From NCBI RefSeq assembly GCF_004022265.1, contig NZ_SAVB01000006.1, forward strand, positions 1 through 64,000: a DNA stretch of 64,000 nt. Direction: 5' to 3'. Positions 54,378 through 64,000 of the stretch are shown here, in pieces. The notes under the pieces were generated by a model. That model did not search any database. It was not told where the DNA came from and was given only the letters and a program-made list of their open reading frames with translations. Both the position numbers and the translations under genes were made by a program. The number at the start of each line of letters is the position of its first letter. Position 1 is the stretch's first letter. This DNA comes from Paenirhodobacter ferrireducens (lineage in GTDB: Bacteria; Pseudomonadota; Alphaproteobacteria; Rhodobacterales; Rhodobacteraceae).

Positions 54378-57227
54378 ATGGCTTTCGGCAAAGGCTGCCA
54401 CCTGCATCTGATCGACGGCTCTGCCTTCATCTTCCGCGCCTATCACGCGCTGCCGCCGCTGACCCGCAAGTCGGACGGGCTGCCGGTGGGCGCCGTCGCG
54501 GGCTTTTGCAACATGGTCTTCCGCTATATCGAGGATGCCAAGAACGGCGATGCGCCGACCCATGCGGCGGTGATCTTCGACTATTCCTCGAAGACCTTCC
54601 GGTCCGAGATCTTCCCCGACTACAAGGCGAACCGCCCGCCGCCGCCCGAGGATCTGCGCCCGCAGTTCCCGCTGACCCGCGAGGCGACGCGCGCCTTCAA
54701 CATCGCCTGCAAGGAGATGGAAGGGTTCGAGGCCGACGACATCATCGCCACCCTTGCCCGCCAGGCGCGCGAGGCGGGCGGCCGCGTCACCATCATCTCC
54801 TCCGACAAGGATCTGATGCAGCTGGTGGGCGGCGGCGTCGAGATGCTCGACGCGATGAAGAACCTGACCATCGGCCGCGACGAGGTCGAGGCGAAATTCG
54901 GTGTGCCGCCCGAGAGGGTGGTCGATGTGCAGGCGCTTGCCGGCGATTCGGTCGACAACGTGCCGGGCGCGCCCGGCATCGGCATCAAGACCGCGGCGCA
55001 GCTGATCCAGGAATACGGCGATGTCGAGACACTGCTCGCCCGCGCCACCGAGGTGAAACAGCCCAAGCGCCGCCAGACCCTGATCGACTTTGCCGATCAG
55101 ATCCGGCTGTCGAAACGCCTCGTCACCCTCGATGATGCCGCGCCGCTCGATTTCACCCTCGACGATCTCGAGGTGAAGGACCCCGAGCCCGCGGCGCTGA
55201 TGGCGTTCCTGAACCAGATGGAATTCCGCACCCTGACGAAGCGGGTAGCGGAGAAATTCGGCCTTGAGGTGCCGGTTGCGGCCCCGGCCGCGGTGTCCGA
55301 AACCGCCCCCGAGCGTGCCGGCGCCGGCGCGCGCGCCACCACACCCGCCGCTGTGCCCGAGGCGCCGTTCGATACCGCCGCCTATGTCTGCATCCGCGAT
55401 GGCGAAACGCTGGCCGCATGGCTGGCCGAGGCGCGTGCGACCGGCATTCTCGCCGTCGATACCGAGACCACCTCGCTCGATGAGATGCAGGCCGATCTGG
55501 TCGGCGTGTCGCTCGCCACCGCGGCGGGGCGGGCGGCCTATGTGCCGCTTGGCCACAGCCGTGGCGGCGACGACCTCTTCGGCGGTGTCGAACGGGCCGA
55601 GGGGCAGATGGACCCGGCCGAAGCGCTGGCGCTGCTGAAACCCGTGCTCGAAGATCCGGCCATCCTGAAGATCGGCCAGAACATGAAATACGACTGGAAG
55701 ATCTTCGCGCGTCAGGGCATCCGCGTCGCGCCGATCGCCGACACCATGCTGATGAGCTATGCGATGTTCGCCGGGCTGCACGGTCACGGCATGGATGCGC
55801 TGAGCGCGGAATACCTCGGCCACACCCCGATCCCGATCAAGGAGCTTCTGGGCTCGGGCAAGGCCCAGATCACCTTCGACAAGGTCGCGATCGACAAGGC
55901 CGTGCCCTATTCGGCCGAGGATGCCGACATCACCTTCCGGCTCTGGCGCCGTTTCGCACCGATGCTGCACCGCGCCGGGGTGACCACCGTCTACGAGACG
56001 CTCGAGCGCCCGCTGGTGCCGGTGCTGGCCGAGATGGAGATGGCGGGGGTGAAGGTCGACACCGCGGTGCTTGCCCGCATGTCGAATGTCTTCGCACAGC
56101 GCATGGCCGGGCTCGAGGCCGAGATCCAGGAGGTTGCGGGGCAGCCCTTCAACGTCGGCTCGCCGAAGCAGCTCGGCGAGATCCTCTTCGAGCAGCTGGG
56201 CGTCGAGGGCGGCTCGCGCGGCAAGGCCGGTGCCTGGTCGACCGGCGCCGACGTGCTCGAGGACATCACCACGCTCGAGGACACCAACCCGCAGGCCGCA
56301 CGGCTCGCTGCCAAGGTGCTCGACTGGCGGCAGATCTCGAAGCTGAAATCGACCTATACCGACGCGCTGCAGACCCATGTGAACCCCGACACCGGGCGCG
56401 TGCATACTTCCTACAGCATCGCCGGTGCCAACACCGGCCGCCTCGCCTCGACCGATCCGAACCTGCAGAACATCCCGGTCCGCTCGGACGAGGGGCGGCG
56501 CATCCGCGAGGCTTTCGTGGCGCCCGCGGGCCGGCGGATCGTCTCGCTCGACTACAGCCAGATCGAGCTGCGCATCCTCGCCCATGTCGCCGATATTTCC
56601 GCCCTGCGCGATGCCTTCCATCATGGGCTCGACATCCACGCGATGACCGCCTCCGAGATTTTCGGCGTGCCGATCGAGGGCATGGACCCGATGGTGCGCC
56701 GGCAGGCGAAGGCGATCAACTTCGGGGTGATCTACGGCATCTCGGCCTTCGGCCTCGCCCGCAACCTGCGCATCCCGCGGGCCGAGGCGCAGGCCTTCAT
56801 CGACCGCTATTTCGAGCGTTTCCCCGGCATCCGCGCCTACATGGACGACACGATTGCCTTCGCCAAGGAGAACGGTTTCGTGCGCACCCTCTTCGGGCGC
56901 AAGATCCACACCCCCGAGATCAACGACAAGGGGCCGCGGGCGGGCTTTGCGAAACGTGCCGCGATCAACGCCCCGATCCAGGGTGCGGCCGCCGACATCA
57001 TCCGCCGTGCGATGATCCGGATGCCGGCGGCGATCGCCGGGCTCGATGCGACGATGCTGTTGCAGGTGCATGACGAATTGATCTTCGAGGTGGCCGAGGC
57101 CGATGTCGAGCCGCTGATTGGCGCCGCACGCGACATCATGGAAGGCGCGGCCGAGCCGGTGGTGAAGCTCTCGGTGCCGCTCGTGGTCGAGGCGGGGCAG
57201 GGGGCAAGCTGGGCCGAGGCGCATTGA
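54378..57227 (+). CDS. polA: DNA polymerase I
   Basis: The 949-residue protein has all three domains. The 5'-nuclease starts LHLIDGSAFIFRAYHAL with ADDIIATLA and ISSDKDLMQLV. The 3'-5' exonuclease (about 370-560) keeps AVDTETTSLD. The polymerase has SLDYSQIELRILAH, RRQAKAINFGVIYGIS and LQVHDELIFE. The exonuclease Asp/Glu are retained, so proofreading is expected. ATG 54378 follows GGAGGGACC. Full length for the family. Confidence 0.97.
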   Translation: MAFGKGCHLHLIDGSAFIFRAYHALPPLTRKSDGLPVGAVAGFCNMVFRYIEDAKNGDAPTHAAVIFDYSSKTFRSEIFPDYKANRPPPPEDLRPQFPLTREATRAFNIACKEMEGFEADDIIATLARQAREAGGRVTIISSDKDLMQLVGGGVEMLDAMKNLTIGRDEVEAKFGVPPERVVDVQALAGDSVDNVPGAPGIGIKTAAQLIQEYGDVETLLARATEVKQPKRRQTLIDFADQIRLSKRLVTLDDAAPLDFTLDDLEVKDPEPAALMAFLNQMEFRTLTKRVAEKFGLEVPVAAPAAVSETAPERAGAGARATTPAAVPEAPFDTAAYVCIRDGETLAAWLAEARATGILAVDTETTSLDEMQADLVGVSLATAAGRAAYVPLGHSRGGDDLFGGVERAEGQMDPAEALALLKPVLEDPAILKIGQNMKYDWKIFARQGIRVAPIADTMLMSYAMFAGLHGHGMDALSAEYLGHTPIPIKELLGSGKAQITFDKVAIDKAVPYSAEDADITFRLWRRFAPMLHRAGVTTVYETLERPLVPVLAEMEMAGVKVDTAVLARMSNVFAQRMAGLEAEIQEVAGQPFNVGSPKQLGEILFEQLGVEGGSRGKAGAWSTGADVLEDITTLEDTNPQAARLAAKVLDWRQISKLKSTYTDALQTHVNPDTGRVHTSYSIAGANTGRLASTDPNLQNIPVRSDEGRRIREAFVAPAGRRIVSLDYSQIELRILAHVADISALRDAFHHGLDIHAMTASEIFGVPIEGMDPMVRRQAKAINFGVIYGISAFGLARNLRIPRAEAQAFIDRYFERFPGIRAYMDDTIAFAKENGFVRTLFGRKIHTPEINDKGPRAGFAKRAAINAPIQGAAADIIRRAMIRMPAAIAGLDATMLLQVHDELIFEVAEADVEPLIGAARDIMEGAAEPVVKLSVPLVVEAGQGASWAEAH

Positions 57228-57297
57228 CCCCGGCCGCGTGCGGCGCAAGGATGGGGCGGCCCCCCGCCTCCGGGCGGCACTGAAACCGGACCTCCCC

Positions 57298-58239
57298 ATG
57301 CCGCATGACCACACCCACGACCACGGCCATTCCCACGATCACGGGCACCACCACCTGAGCGCCGAGATGGGCGACCGGCTGGTGGTCTGGGCGGTGGCGA
57401 TCAACGTCCTTCTGACCGTTGCGCAGGTGATCGGCGGCTGGCTTGCCGATTCCGTCGCGCTGATCGCGGATGGCGTGCACAACTTCTCGGATGCGGCGGC
57501 GCTGGTCCTTGCCTTCGGCGCGCGTCGCCTTGCCCGCCGCGGGCCGAGCCCCGAGATGAGCTTCGGCTGGGATCGGGCCGAGGTGGTGGCGGCGCTGGTG
57601 AACTATGTCGCGCTGATCCTCGTGGCGCTGTGGCTTCTGGCCGAGGCCGCGGGCCGTCTGGCGAACCCGCCCGAGGTCGCGGGCTGGCCGGTGGTCTGGC
57701 TGGCGCTTCTCGCCCTCGTCATCGACCTCGGCACCGCGGCGCTGACCTTCAGCCTGGCGAAGGACAGCGTGAACATCCGCGCCGCCTTCCTGCACAACCT
57801 CGCCGATGCCGGCGCCTCGGTTGCGGTGATCGTCGGCGGCGTGATGATCCTGCTGTGGGATTTCCGCCTCGTCGACCCGGTCCTCACCATCGCGATCTCG
57901 GCGATCATCCTGTGGCATGTCGCGGGCGAGATCCGGCCGGTGCTGCGCATCCTGATGCTGGGCGCCCCGCCCGAATGCGATAGCGGCGATGTGGCCACCC
58001 GCCTTGCCGCGATCGAGGGGGTCGAGGGCGTGCATCACCTGCACATCTGGGCGCTCGACGAGAAACGCGACGCGCTCGAGGCGCATCTGGTGCTGGCCGA
58101 GGGGGCGGATTACGCCGCGACCATCGCCCGGGCCAAGGCGATGCTGGCCGCCGATTTCGACATCCGCCACGCCACGCTCGAACCCGAGACCCGCGCCGCC
58201 GGCTGTGCCGATCAGGCGGCAGCGGGTGGCTGCGCCTGA
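57298..58239 (+). CDS. CDF-family divalent cation exporter
   Basis: The 313-residue protein starts with a His-rich metal-binding head (HDHTHDHGHSHDHGHHH), followed by six membrane helices. Transport-site residues appear in SVALIADGVHNFSDAAAL (D in ADGVHNFSD) and HNLADAGASVAV. A cytosolic C-terminal domain ends with cysteines (AAGCADQAAAGGCA). Zn2+/Cd2+/Co2+ are typical substrates; the terminal Cys pair is uncommon and may widen specificity. It follows polA by 70 bases with its own start. Confidence 0.92.
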   Translation: MPHDHTHDHGHSHDHGHHHLSAEMGDRLVVWAVAINVLLTVAQVIGGWLADSVALIADGVHNFSDAAALVLAFGARRLARRGPSPEMSFGWDRAEVVAALVNYVALILVALWLLAEAAGRLANPPEVAGWPVVWLALLALVIDLGTAALTFSLAKDSVNIRAAFLHNLADAGASVAVIVGGVMILLWDFRLVDPVLTIAISAIILWHVAGEIRPVLRILMLGAPPECDSGDVATRLAAIEGVEGVHHLHIWALDEKRDALEAHLVLAEGADYAATIARAKAMLAADFDIRHATLEPETRAAGCADQAAAGGCA

Positions 58240-58249
58240 CGCCTTCTTT

Positions 58250-58323
58250 TTCTTGGCAAAATACTCCCCGGGGGGGGCGGGGCTAGTCAGCCCCCGCCGC
58301 GCGTCCCGCCGGTGACCGGCGGG
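58250..58323. repeat. REP-like element and palindromes between convergent genes
   Basis: TTGGCAAAATACTCCCCGGG at 58254-58273 resembles the repeats at 34645 and 41590. Next come GGCGGGGCT/AGCCCCCGCC (58277-58298) and a near-perfect palindrome CCCGCCGGTGACCGGCGGG (58305-58323). Any of these could end transcripts from both converging genes. Confidence 0.5.
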
Positions 58324-58327
58324 GCGC

Positions 58328-58933
58328 TCAGATCCCGCTCAGCTCCGCCATCGGGATGATCGGGAAGAACTCCCCCTGCGAGGTCAGGCCAAGCCAGTCC
58401 GCGCCCTCGAAGGGGCCGGGGGCGGCGATCTCCACCAGCCGATAGAAGGTCTTGCGGTCGATCAGCGCCTCGAGCCCGCGGCGGATGTGGATGTAGGGGC
58501 TGGGTTCGCCATCGGCCGCGCGGGTGACGCGGATCCTGTGCTCGGGCCCCGCGGTGACCACATCGCCGACATTCGTGGTGAAGCTCAGTGTCTGATCGAC
58601 GCCGGTGCCCGAGACCTCGCAATCGACGGCGACGAAGGGGGCATCGACGACGCGGATGCCGACCTTCTCGACAGGGGTGACGAGGAAATACTTGCCGTCC
58701 TCGAGTTTCAGGATCGAGGCGAAAAGCCTGACCAGCGGCGCCCGCCCGATCGGCGTGCCCAGATAGAACCAGGTGCCGTCGCGGCGGATTTCCATGTCGA
58801 TATCGCCGCAAAAGGGCGGGTTCCACAGGTGCACGGGCGGCGGCCCCTTGCGGCGCGCCTGCGTCGCGGCCGCGGCGATGCCCTCGGCGCTCGGGGCTTT
58901 CACGGTCTTTTGTGAGGCGTCGGTCTGGGTCAT
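58328..58933 (-). CDS. DUF1285-family protein
   Basis: The 201-residue protein matches the DUF1285 pattern: PPVHLWNPPFCGDIDMEIRRDGTWFY, TPIGRAPLVRLFASILKLEDGKYF, and VDAPFVAVDCEV. It is predicted cytosolic, all-beta with two small domains, and function unknown. It diverges from the MoxR gene at 59004. GCTCTTTG at the start gives no clear ribosome site, so the start is assumed from the conserved N-terminus. Confidence 0.85.
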   Translation of the reverse strand: MTQTDASQKTVKAPSAEGIAAAATQARRKGPPPVHLWNPPFCGDIDMEIRRDGTWFYLGTPIGRAPLVRLFASILKLEDGKYFLVTPVEKVGIRVVDAPFVAVDCEVSGTGVDQTLSFTTNVGDVVTAGPEHRIRVTRAADGEPSPYIHIRRGLEALIDRKTFYRLVEIAAPGPFEGADWLGLTSQGEFFPIIPMAELSGI

Positions 58934-59003
58934 CGGCTCTTTGCGATTGGGTCGTGGACGGATATCTGTTCAGATGACCATATCGTCGAAGGGAGCCACT
59001 GTC

Positions 59004-60007
<1,004 letters not shown>

Positions 60008-60011
<4 letters not shown>

Positions 60012-60922
60012 GCCTTCCCGGCCCCGAGATCGCCGCGCTGTCGCTGCGCCGCGAGGCAGAGCGGACGGCGGGCGCGCTGCCTGCGCTTCTGGTCGCGGCC
60101 GAACGGCTGGCCGCCACGGTGCAGATGGGCGGCCACGGCCGGCGCCGTGCCGGTCCGGGCGAGGAATTCTGGCAATACCGCCCCGCCCATTCGGGCGATG
60201 CCGCGCGCTTCGTCGACTGGCGCCGCTCGGCGCGGTCCGACACGCAATTCGTGCGCGACCGGGAATGGCAACTGGCGCAGTCGCTGTCGCTCTGGGTCGA
60301 CGGTTCGGCCTCGATGCGCTTCACCGGCGCCCCCTCGGGGCGGGGCGCGCGCCCGACCAAGGGCGCGCGCGCCCGGCTGCTCGCGCTGGCGCTAGCGGTT
60401 CTCGCGGTGCGGGGCGGCGAACGGGTGGGGCTCTCCGGCCCGCTCGCCCCGCCGCGCCCGGGCCGGGCGCAGCTGATGACGCTTGCCGCGCTGCTGGGCG
60501 ACGACGACCCCGCCCCCGGTCCCGATTACGGCACGCCCGAGGTCGCGGGGATCGCCGCGCAGGGGCGGGCGGTGTTTCTGTCCGATTTCTTCGGTGACAT
60601 CGGGGCGATTGCCGCCGCGCTTGGCGCGCTCGCCGATCGCGGTGTGACCGGGGTGATGTTGCAGATCCTCGACCCGGCCGAGGAGGACTTCCCCTTCGAC
60701 GGTCGCACCATCTTCGAATCGATGGGCGGCGGGCTGCGCCACGAGACGCGTGAGGCGGCCGATCTGCGCGCCCGCTACCGCGCCCGGCTGGCCGAGCGGC
60801 GCGACCGTCTGGCCCGGATGGCGGCCGAGGCGGGCTGGCAATTCTCGACCCACCGCACCGCGACGGCGCCCGAGGCGGCGCTTCTGTGGCTGCATGCGGC
60901 GCTGGAACGGGGGCGGGGATGA
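60008..60922 (+). CDS. DUF58-domain protein
   Basis: The 304-residue protein carries the DUF58 core EFWQYRPAHSGDAARFVDWRRSARSD with DRE, and a vWA-like fold (LSLWVDGSASMRF, with the MIDAS-like DGSAS). It is the usual MoxR partner. The start is GTG at 60008, overlapping the MoxR stop. Confidence 0.93.
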
Positions 60923-63657
60923 CGATCTTCGGCCCCCTCGGCTTCACTGCGCCCTGGCTGCTGCTGGGCCTCGCGGCGCTGCCGATCCTGTGGTTCCTGC
61001 TGCGCGCGACACCGCCCGCGCCGGTGCGCCGCCGTTTTCCGGGTGTCGCACTGCTCGCCGGTCTTGCCGACGAGGAGGTGCAGGCAGAGCGCACCCCCTG
61101 GTGGCTTCTGGCGTTGCGCATGGCGGCGCTCGCTGCCGCGATCCTCGGCTTTGCCGGGCCGGTGCTGCACCCGGTGCCGGTCGCGCCGGGGCAGGGGCCG
61201 CTGCTGATCGTCGAGGATGGCGGCTGGCCCTCGGCCCGCGACTGGCCGCGCCGGCTCGAGCGGATCTCGCGCGCGCTGACCGAGGCGGCCGCGGCCGGTC
61301 GCCCGGTGGCGCTCGTCTCGCTCGCCGATCCGCCGCCCGCGCCGCCCGCCTTCGTCAATGCCGCCGACCTCGAGGCCGGCCTGCCGGGCCTCGCCCCGAA
61401 CCCCTGGGAGCCCTCGCCCGATCTCGACCCGGCGAAGATCCTGCCTGCCGGGCGCTTCAACACGCTGTGGCTCTCGGACGGGCTTGATCGTGCCGGGCGC
61501 GCCGGGCTGGTCGCCGCCCTCACCGCGCGCGGCGCGCTGCGGGTCTGGCAGCCGGGCACGCCGGTTCTGGCGCTTGGCCCCGCGACGGTCGAGGGGCGCG
61601 TGGTCTCGCTGCCGCTTCTGTCCGCGACCCCGGTCTCGGGCGATTACGAGATCGCCGCGATCGGCCCCGACCCCTCGGGGATCGAGCGGGAACTGGCGCG
61701 CGAGACGGTGCACCCGCAAAACGCGACCGAGGCCATGGCCCGCTTCGACCTGCCGCCCGAGCTGCGCAACCGTGTCGCCCGCTTCGAGATCGCCGGCATC
61801 CGCTCGGCCGGTGCGGTCAGCCTGACTGATGATGCGGTGAAGCGGCGCAAGGTGGCACTGATTTCCGCCGCCGCGCCGCGTGAGGGGCTCGAGCTGCTGT
61901 CGCCGCTCCATTACCTGCATCAGGCGCTGGCGCCGACCGCCGATCTGATCGAGGGCACGCTCGAAGACGCGCTGGTGGCCAACCCCGACGTGGTGATCCT
62001 CGCCGATGTCGGCGAGGTGGCCGAGGCCGATGCGCTGGCCGACTGGGTCGAGAAGGGCGGGCTGCTGATCCGGTTCGCCGGCCCGCGCATGGCGGCGGCC
62101 GACACCGCGGGCGATGTCCTGTTGCCGGTTCGGCTGCGGCAGGGCGGGCGCTCGGTCGGGGGCACGATGAGCTGGGGCGAGCCCCGCCGCCTTGCGCCTT
62201 TCCCCGAGGCCTCGCCCTTCGCGGGCCTCGCCGTGCCCGAGGACGTGACGGTGCGCGAGCAGGTGATGGCCGAGCCCGGCCCCGAACTTGCCGAGCGCAC
62301 CATCGCCGCGCTGGCCGATGGCACGCCGCTCGTCACCCGCGCGGCCTTTGGCGCGGGCGAGGTGGTGCTGTTCCACGTCACCGCGAATGCTGACTGGTCG
62401 AACCTGCCGCTCTCGGGCCTGTTCCCGCAGATGCTCGACCGCCTCGCCGTGTCAAGTCGCACCGCCGCCCCCACCGCCGCCGATCTTGCCGGCCGCACCT
62501 GGGTGCCGGTGAAGCGGCTTGACGGCTTCGGCCGGATCGAGACCGCCGAGGCCGCCGCGGGTGTGGCCGGCGAGGTGCTGGCCGAGGCGACGCCGGGCCC
62601 CGACCTGCCACCCGGGATCTATGCCGCCGATGACCGCAGTGTCGCGCTTGATGCGCTCGCCCGCGGGCGGGTGCTGGCGCCGGCCAGCTGGCCGCTTGGC
62701 GTGACGCTCGAGGGGCTGGCCGCGCCGCGGCAGATGCCGCTCAAGGGCGCGCTGCTGGCGGCGGCATTGCTGGCGCTGCTGATCGACATCCTCGCCTCGC
62801 TCGCCCTGGCTGGCCGGCTGCGCGGCCCGCGCGCGGGCACGGCGGTGCTGGTTCTGGCAGCCGCGCTTGGGCTGGCGCCGCAGGCCCGCGCCGAGGACAC
62901 CATGCCGATCGACCGTGCGGTCGAGGCCGCCTCGAACGTTGTCCTCGCCTATGTGCCGACCGGGGATGCGGCGATCGACCGGGTGTCGATGGCGGGGCTG
63001 CGCGGGCTGACGCAGGTGCTGACCCGGCGCACCACGGTCGAGCCCTCGGCGCCGATGGAGCTGAACCTCGAGACCGACGATCTGGCGCTCTTCACCCTGA
63101 TCTACTGGCCGGTGACGGCGGACGAGCCCGCCCCCTCGGCCGCGGCCTATGCGAAACTCAACCGCTTCCTGCGCGGTGGCGGGATGATCCTGTTCGACAC
63201 CCGCGACGCCGATCTGGCCGGCATCGGCACCGCGACCGACGCCGGGCGGCGGCTGCAGGCGCTGGCCGCGCCGCTGGAGATTCCGCCGCTCGAACCGATC
63301 CCGGCAGACCATGTGCTGACCCGCAGCTTCTACCTGCTGCAAAGCTTCCCCGGCCGCTATGACGGGCCGATCTGGGTCGAGGCCGCGGCCGAGGCCGAGA
63401 CGACCGAGGGCATGCCCTTTCGCAACCTGAACGACGGCGTGACACCGGTGGTGATCGGCGGCAATGACTGGGCCTCGGCCTGGGCCGTCGATGACGTGGG
63501 CGAGCCGATGTTCCCGCTCGGCCGCGGCTCGGCCGGCGAGCGCCAGCGCGAGATCGCCTGGCGCTTCGGCGTGAACCTGGTGATGCATGTGCTGACCGGC
63601 AATTACAAATCCGACCAGGTGCATGTGCCGGCGCTGCTGGAAAGGCTGGGGCAATGA
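60919..63657 (+). CDS. BatA-like membrane protein with C-terminal DUF4159
   Basis: The 912-residue protein starts with the BatA-type N-terminal segment (FTAPWLLLGLAALPILWFLLRATPP) and RRRFPGVALL. Membrane helices lie near 8-26, 57-80, 610-635 and 640-660. The last 210 residues are a DUF4159 domain (FTLIYWPVTADEP, GGGMILFDTRDAD, RSFYLLQSFPGRYDGPIWVEAAA). The central part has a GATase1-like region (DVVILADVGEVAEADALADWVEKGG). Part of the MoxR-DUF58 unit; role unknown. Confidence 0.9.
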   Translation: MTIFGPLGFTAPWLLLGLAALPILWFLLRATPPAPVRRRFPGVALLAGLADEEVQAERTPWWLLALRMAALAAAILGFAGPVLHPVPVAPGQGPLLIVEDGGWPSARDWPRRLERISRALTEAAAAGRPVALVSLADPPPAPPAFVNAADLEAGLPGLAPNPWEPSPDLDPAKILPAGRFNTLWLSDGLDRAGRAGLVAALTARGALRVWQPGTPVLALGPATVEGRVVSLPLLSATPVSGDYEIAAIGPDPSGIERELARETVHPQNATEAMARFDLPPELRNRVARFEIAGIRSAGAVSLTDDAVKRRKVALISAAAPREGLELLSPLHYLHQALAPTADLIEGTLEDALVANPDVVILADVGEVAEADALADWVEKGGLLIRFAGPRMAAADTAGDVLLPVRLRQGGRSVGGTMSWGEPRRLAPFPEASPFAGLAVPEDVTVREQVMAEPGPELAERTIAALADGTPLVTRAAFGAGEVVLFHVTANADWSNLPLSGLFPQMLDRLAVSSRTAAPTAADLAGRTWVPVKRLDGFGRIETAEAAAGVAGEVLAEATPGPDLPPGIYAADDRSVALDALARGRVLAPASWPLGVTLEGLAAPRQMPLKGALLAAALLALLIDILASLALAGRLRGPRAGTAVLVLAAALGLAPQARAEDTMPIDRAVEAASNVVLAYVPTGDAAIDRVSMAGLRGLTQVLTRRTTVEPSAPMELNLETDDLALFTLIYWPVTADEPAPSAAAYAKLNRFLRGGGMILFDTRDADLAGIGTATDAGRRLQALAAPLEIPPLEPIPADHVLTRSFYLLQSFPGRYDGPIWVEAAAEAETTEGMPFRNLNDGVTPVVIGGNDWASAWAVDDVGEPMFPLGRGSAGERQREIAWRFGVNLVMHVLTGNYKSDQVHVPALLERLGQ

Positions 63658-64000
63658 GCGGGCTTTCGGTGATCTTCGCGCCGCTGCTGCCCTGGGCGGT
63701 GATTGCCGCCGGCGCGGGGCTGGCGGCGCTGCTGCTGGCGCTGGCGCTGTGGCGCGGGCTGCGGGGCTGGGCGCTGCGGGCGCTGGCGGCCCTCGCCCTT
63801 CTGGGCGCGCTCGCGCAACCCTCGCTGCAGCGCGAGGAGCGCACGCCGCTGTCGGACATCGTGTTGCTGCTCGATGACCGCACCGCCTCGCAGACCCTGT
63901 CCGACCGCGCGGCGCAGACCGATGCCGCGGTGGCGCGTCTTGCGGCCGAGGTGCAGGCACTGCCCAATACCGAGCTGCGCCGGATCACCGTGCCCGACGG
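63654..64000 (+). CDS. Membrane protein of the MoxR-DUF58-DUF4159 operon, partial
   Basis: The first 115 residues are present; the gene runs off the right edge. ATG 63654 overlaps the DUF4159 gene's stop (ATGA). Two hydrophobic segments (about 6-32 and 37-57) precede IVLLLDDRTASQTL. In related operons the fourth gene is a large membrane protein with a GATase-like domain; that is an expectation, not seen here. Confidence 0.75.
   Translation, partial: MSGLSVIFAPLLPWAVIAAGAGLAALLLALALWRGLRGWALRALAALALLGALAQPSLQREERTPLSDIVLLLDDRTASQTLSDRAAQTDAAVARLAAEVQALPNTELRRITVPD

Noticed and set aside
53910-57314. An 1134-codon minus-strand frame opposite polA
   Set aside because: Antisense shadow of polA; no motif and no ribosome site.

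Overview
The window is GC-rich chromosomal DNA from an alphaproteobacterium, most probably Rhodobacteraceae (Rhodobacter/Paracoccus-like). The evidence is the F0 ATP synthase operon with a split b' + b pair, the order lpd-odhB-odhA-sucD-sucC next to mdh, the ethylmalonyl-CoA-pathway genes mcl2 and mch lying between mdh and sdh, a TIGR02300 protein, a two-lipoyl-domain OdhB and a DUF5928 glycosyltransferase. No species call is possible from the sequence alone.

Layout. (1) 1-550: the 3' end of an IS3-type transposase, a short possible coding remnant, and tRNA-Ala(GGC). (2) 610-8053: a redox/metal locus. A response regulator-histidine kinase-VIT1 operon is read leftwards. A divergent operon read rightwards holds a PepSY protein, an Asp/His-rich secreted protein, a secreted DUF2271 protein with an ApbE-type flavinylation motif, a PepSY-flavodoxin-reductase fusion and ApbE. 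(3) 8056-17189: a LysR regulator diverging from an eight-gene operon. The operon encodes a split, urea-carboxylase-like biotin enzyme (LamB/YcsF, BCCP, biotin carboxylase, KipI-like, KipA-like) and a TorT/RbsA/RbsC-type ABC importer. (4) 17327-19754: housekeeping genes and an FCD-type GntR regulator. (5) 19893-40208: a TCA-cycle supercluster (lpd, odhB, odhA, sucD, sucC, mdh, sdhCDAB) with mcl2, nnrU, mch, a PhaC-like hydrolase and several small lipoprotein genes. (6) 40389-44878: a DUF1989 protein, an ArsR regulator and the F0 ATP synthase operon. (7) 44951-58933: assorted genes, including a FadR/PdhR-like regulator, an OmpA lipoprotein, an Ada-like protein, a Hint protein, nth, a PfkB kinase, a sulfotransferase beside a GT14-type glycosyltransferase, a HIT protein, polA, a CDF exporter and DUF1285. 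(8) 59004-64000: a MoxR-DUF58-BatA/DUF4159 operon running off the window.

How parts work together. The TCA genes appear co-regulated. An identical GTGATCAC palindrome occurs in pairs with the same 21-bp spacing upstream of sucCDAB-lpd and of sdhCDAB, and once in the promoter of the GntR gene at 18540. The redox locus can be read as NADPH -> FAD/FMN reductase -> PepSY membrane part -> periplasmic flavinylated DUF2271 protein, with ApbE as maturase and a VIT-family Fe/Mn transporter under the same two-component system. These two signals are the strongest candidates for undescribed biology here. Functions are inferred from recognisable families and motifs read by eye; no database search was possible.
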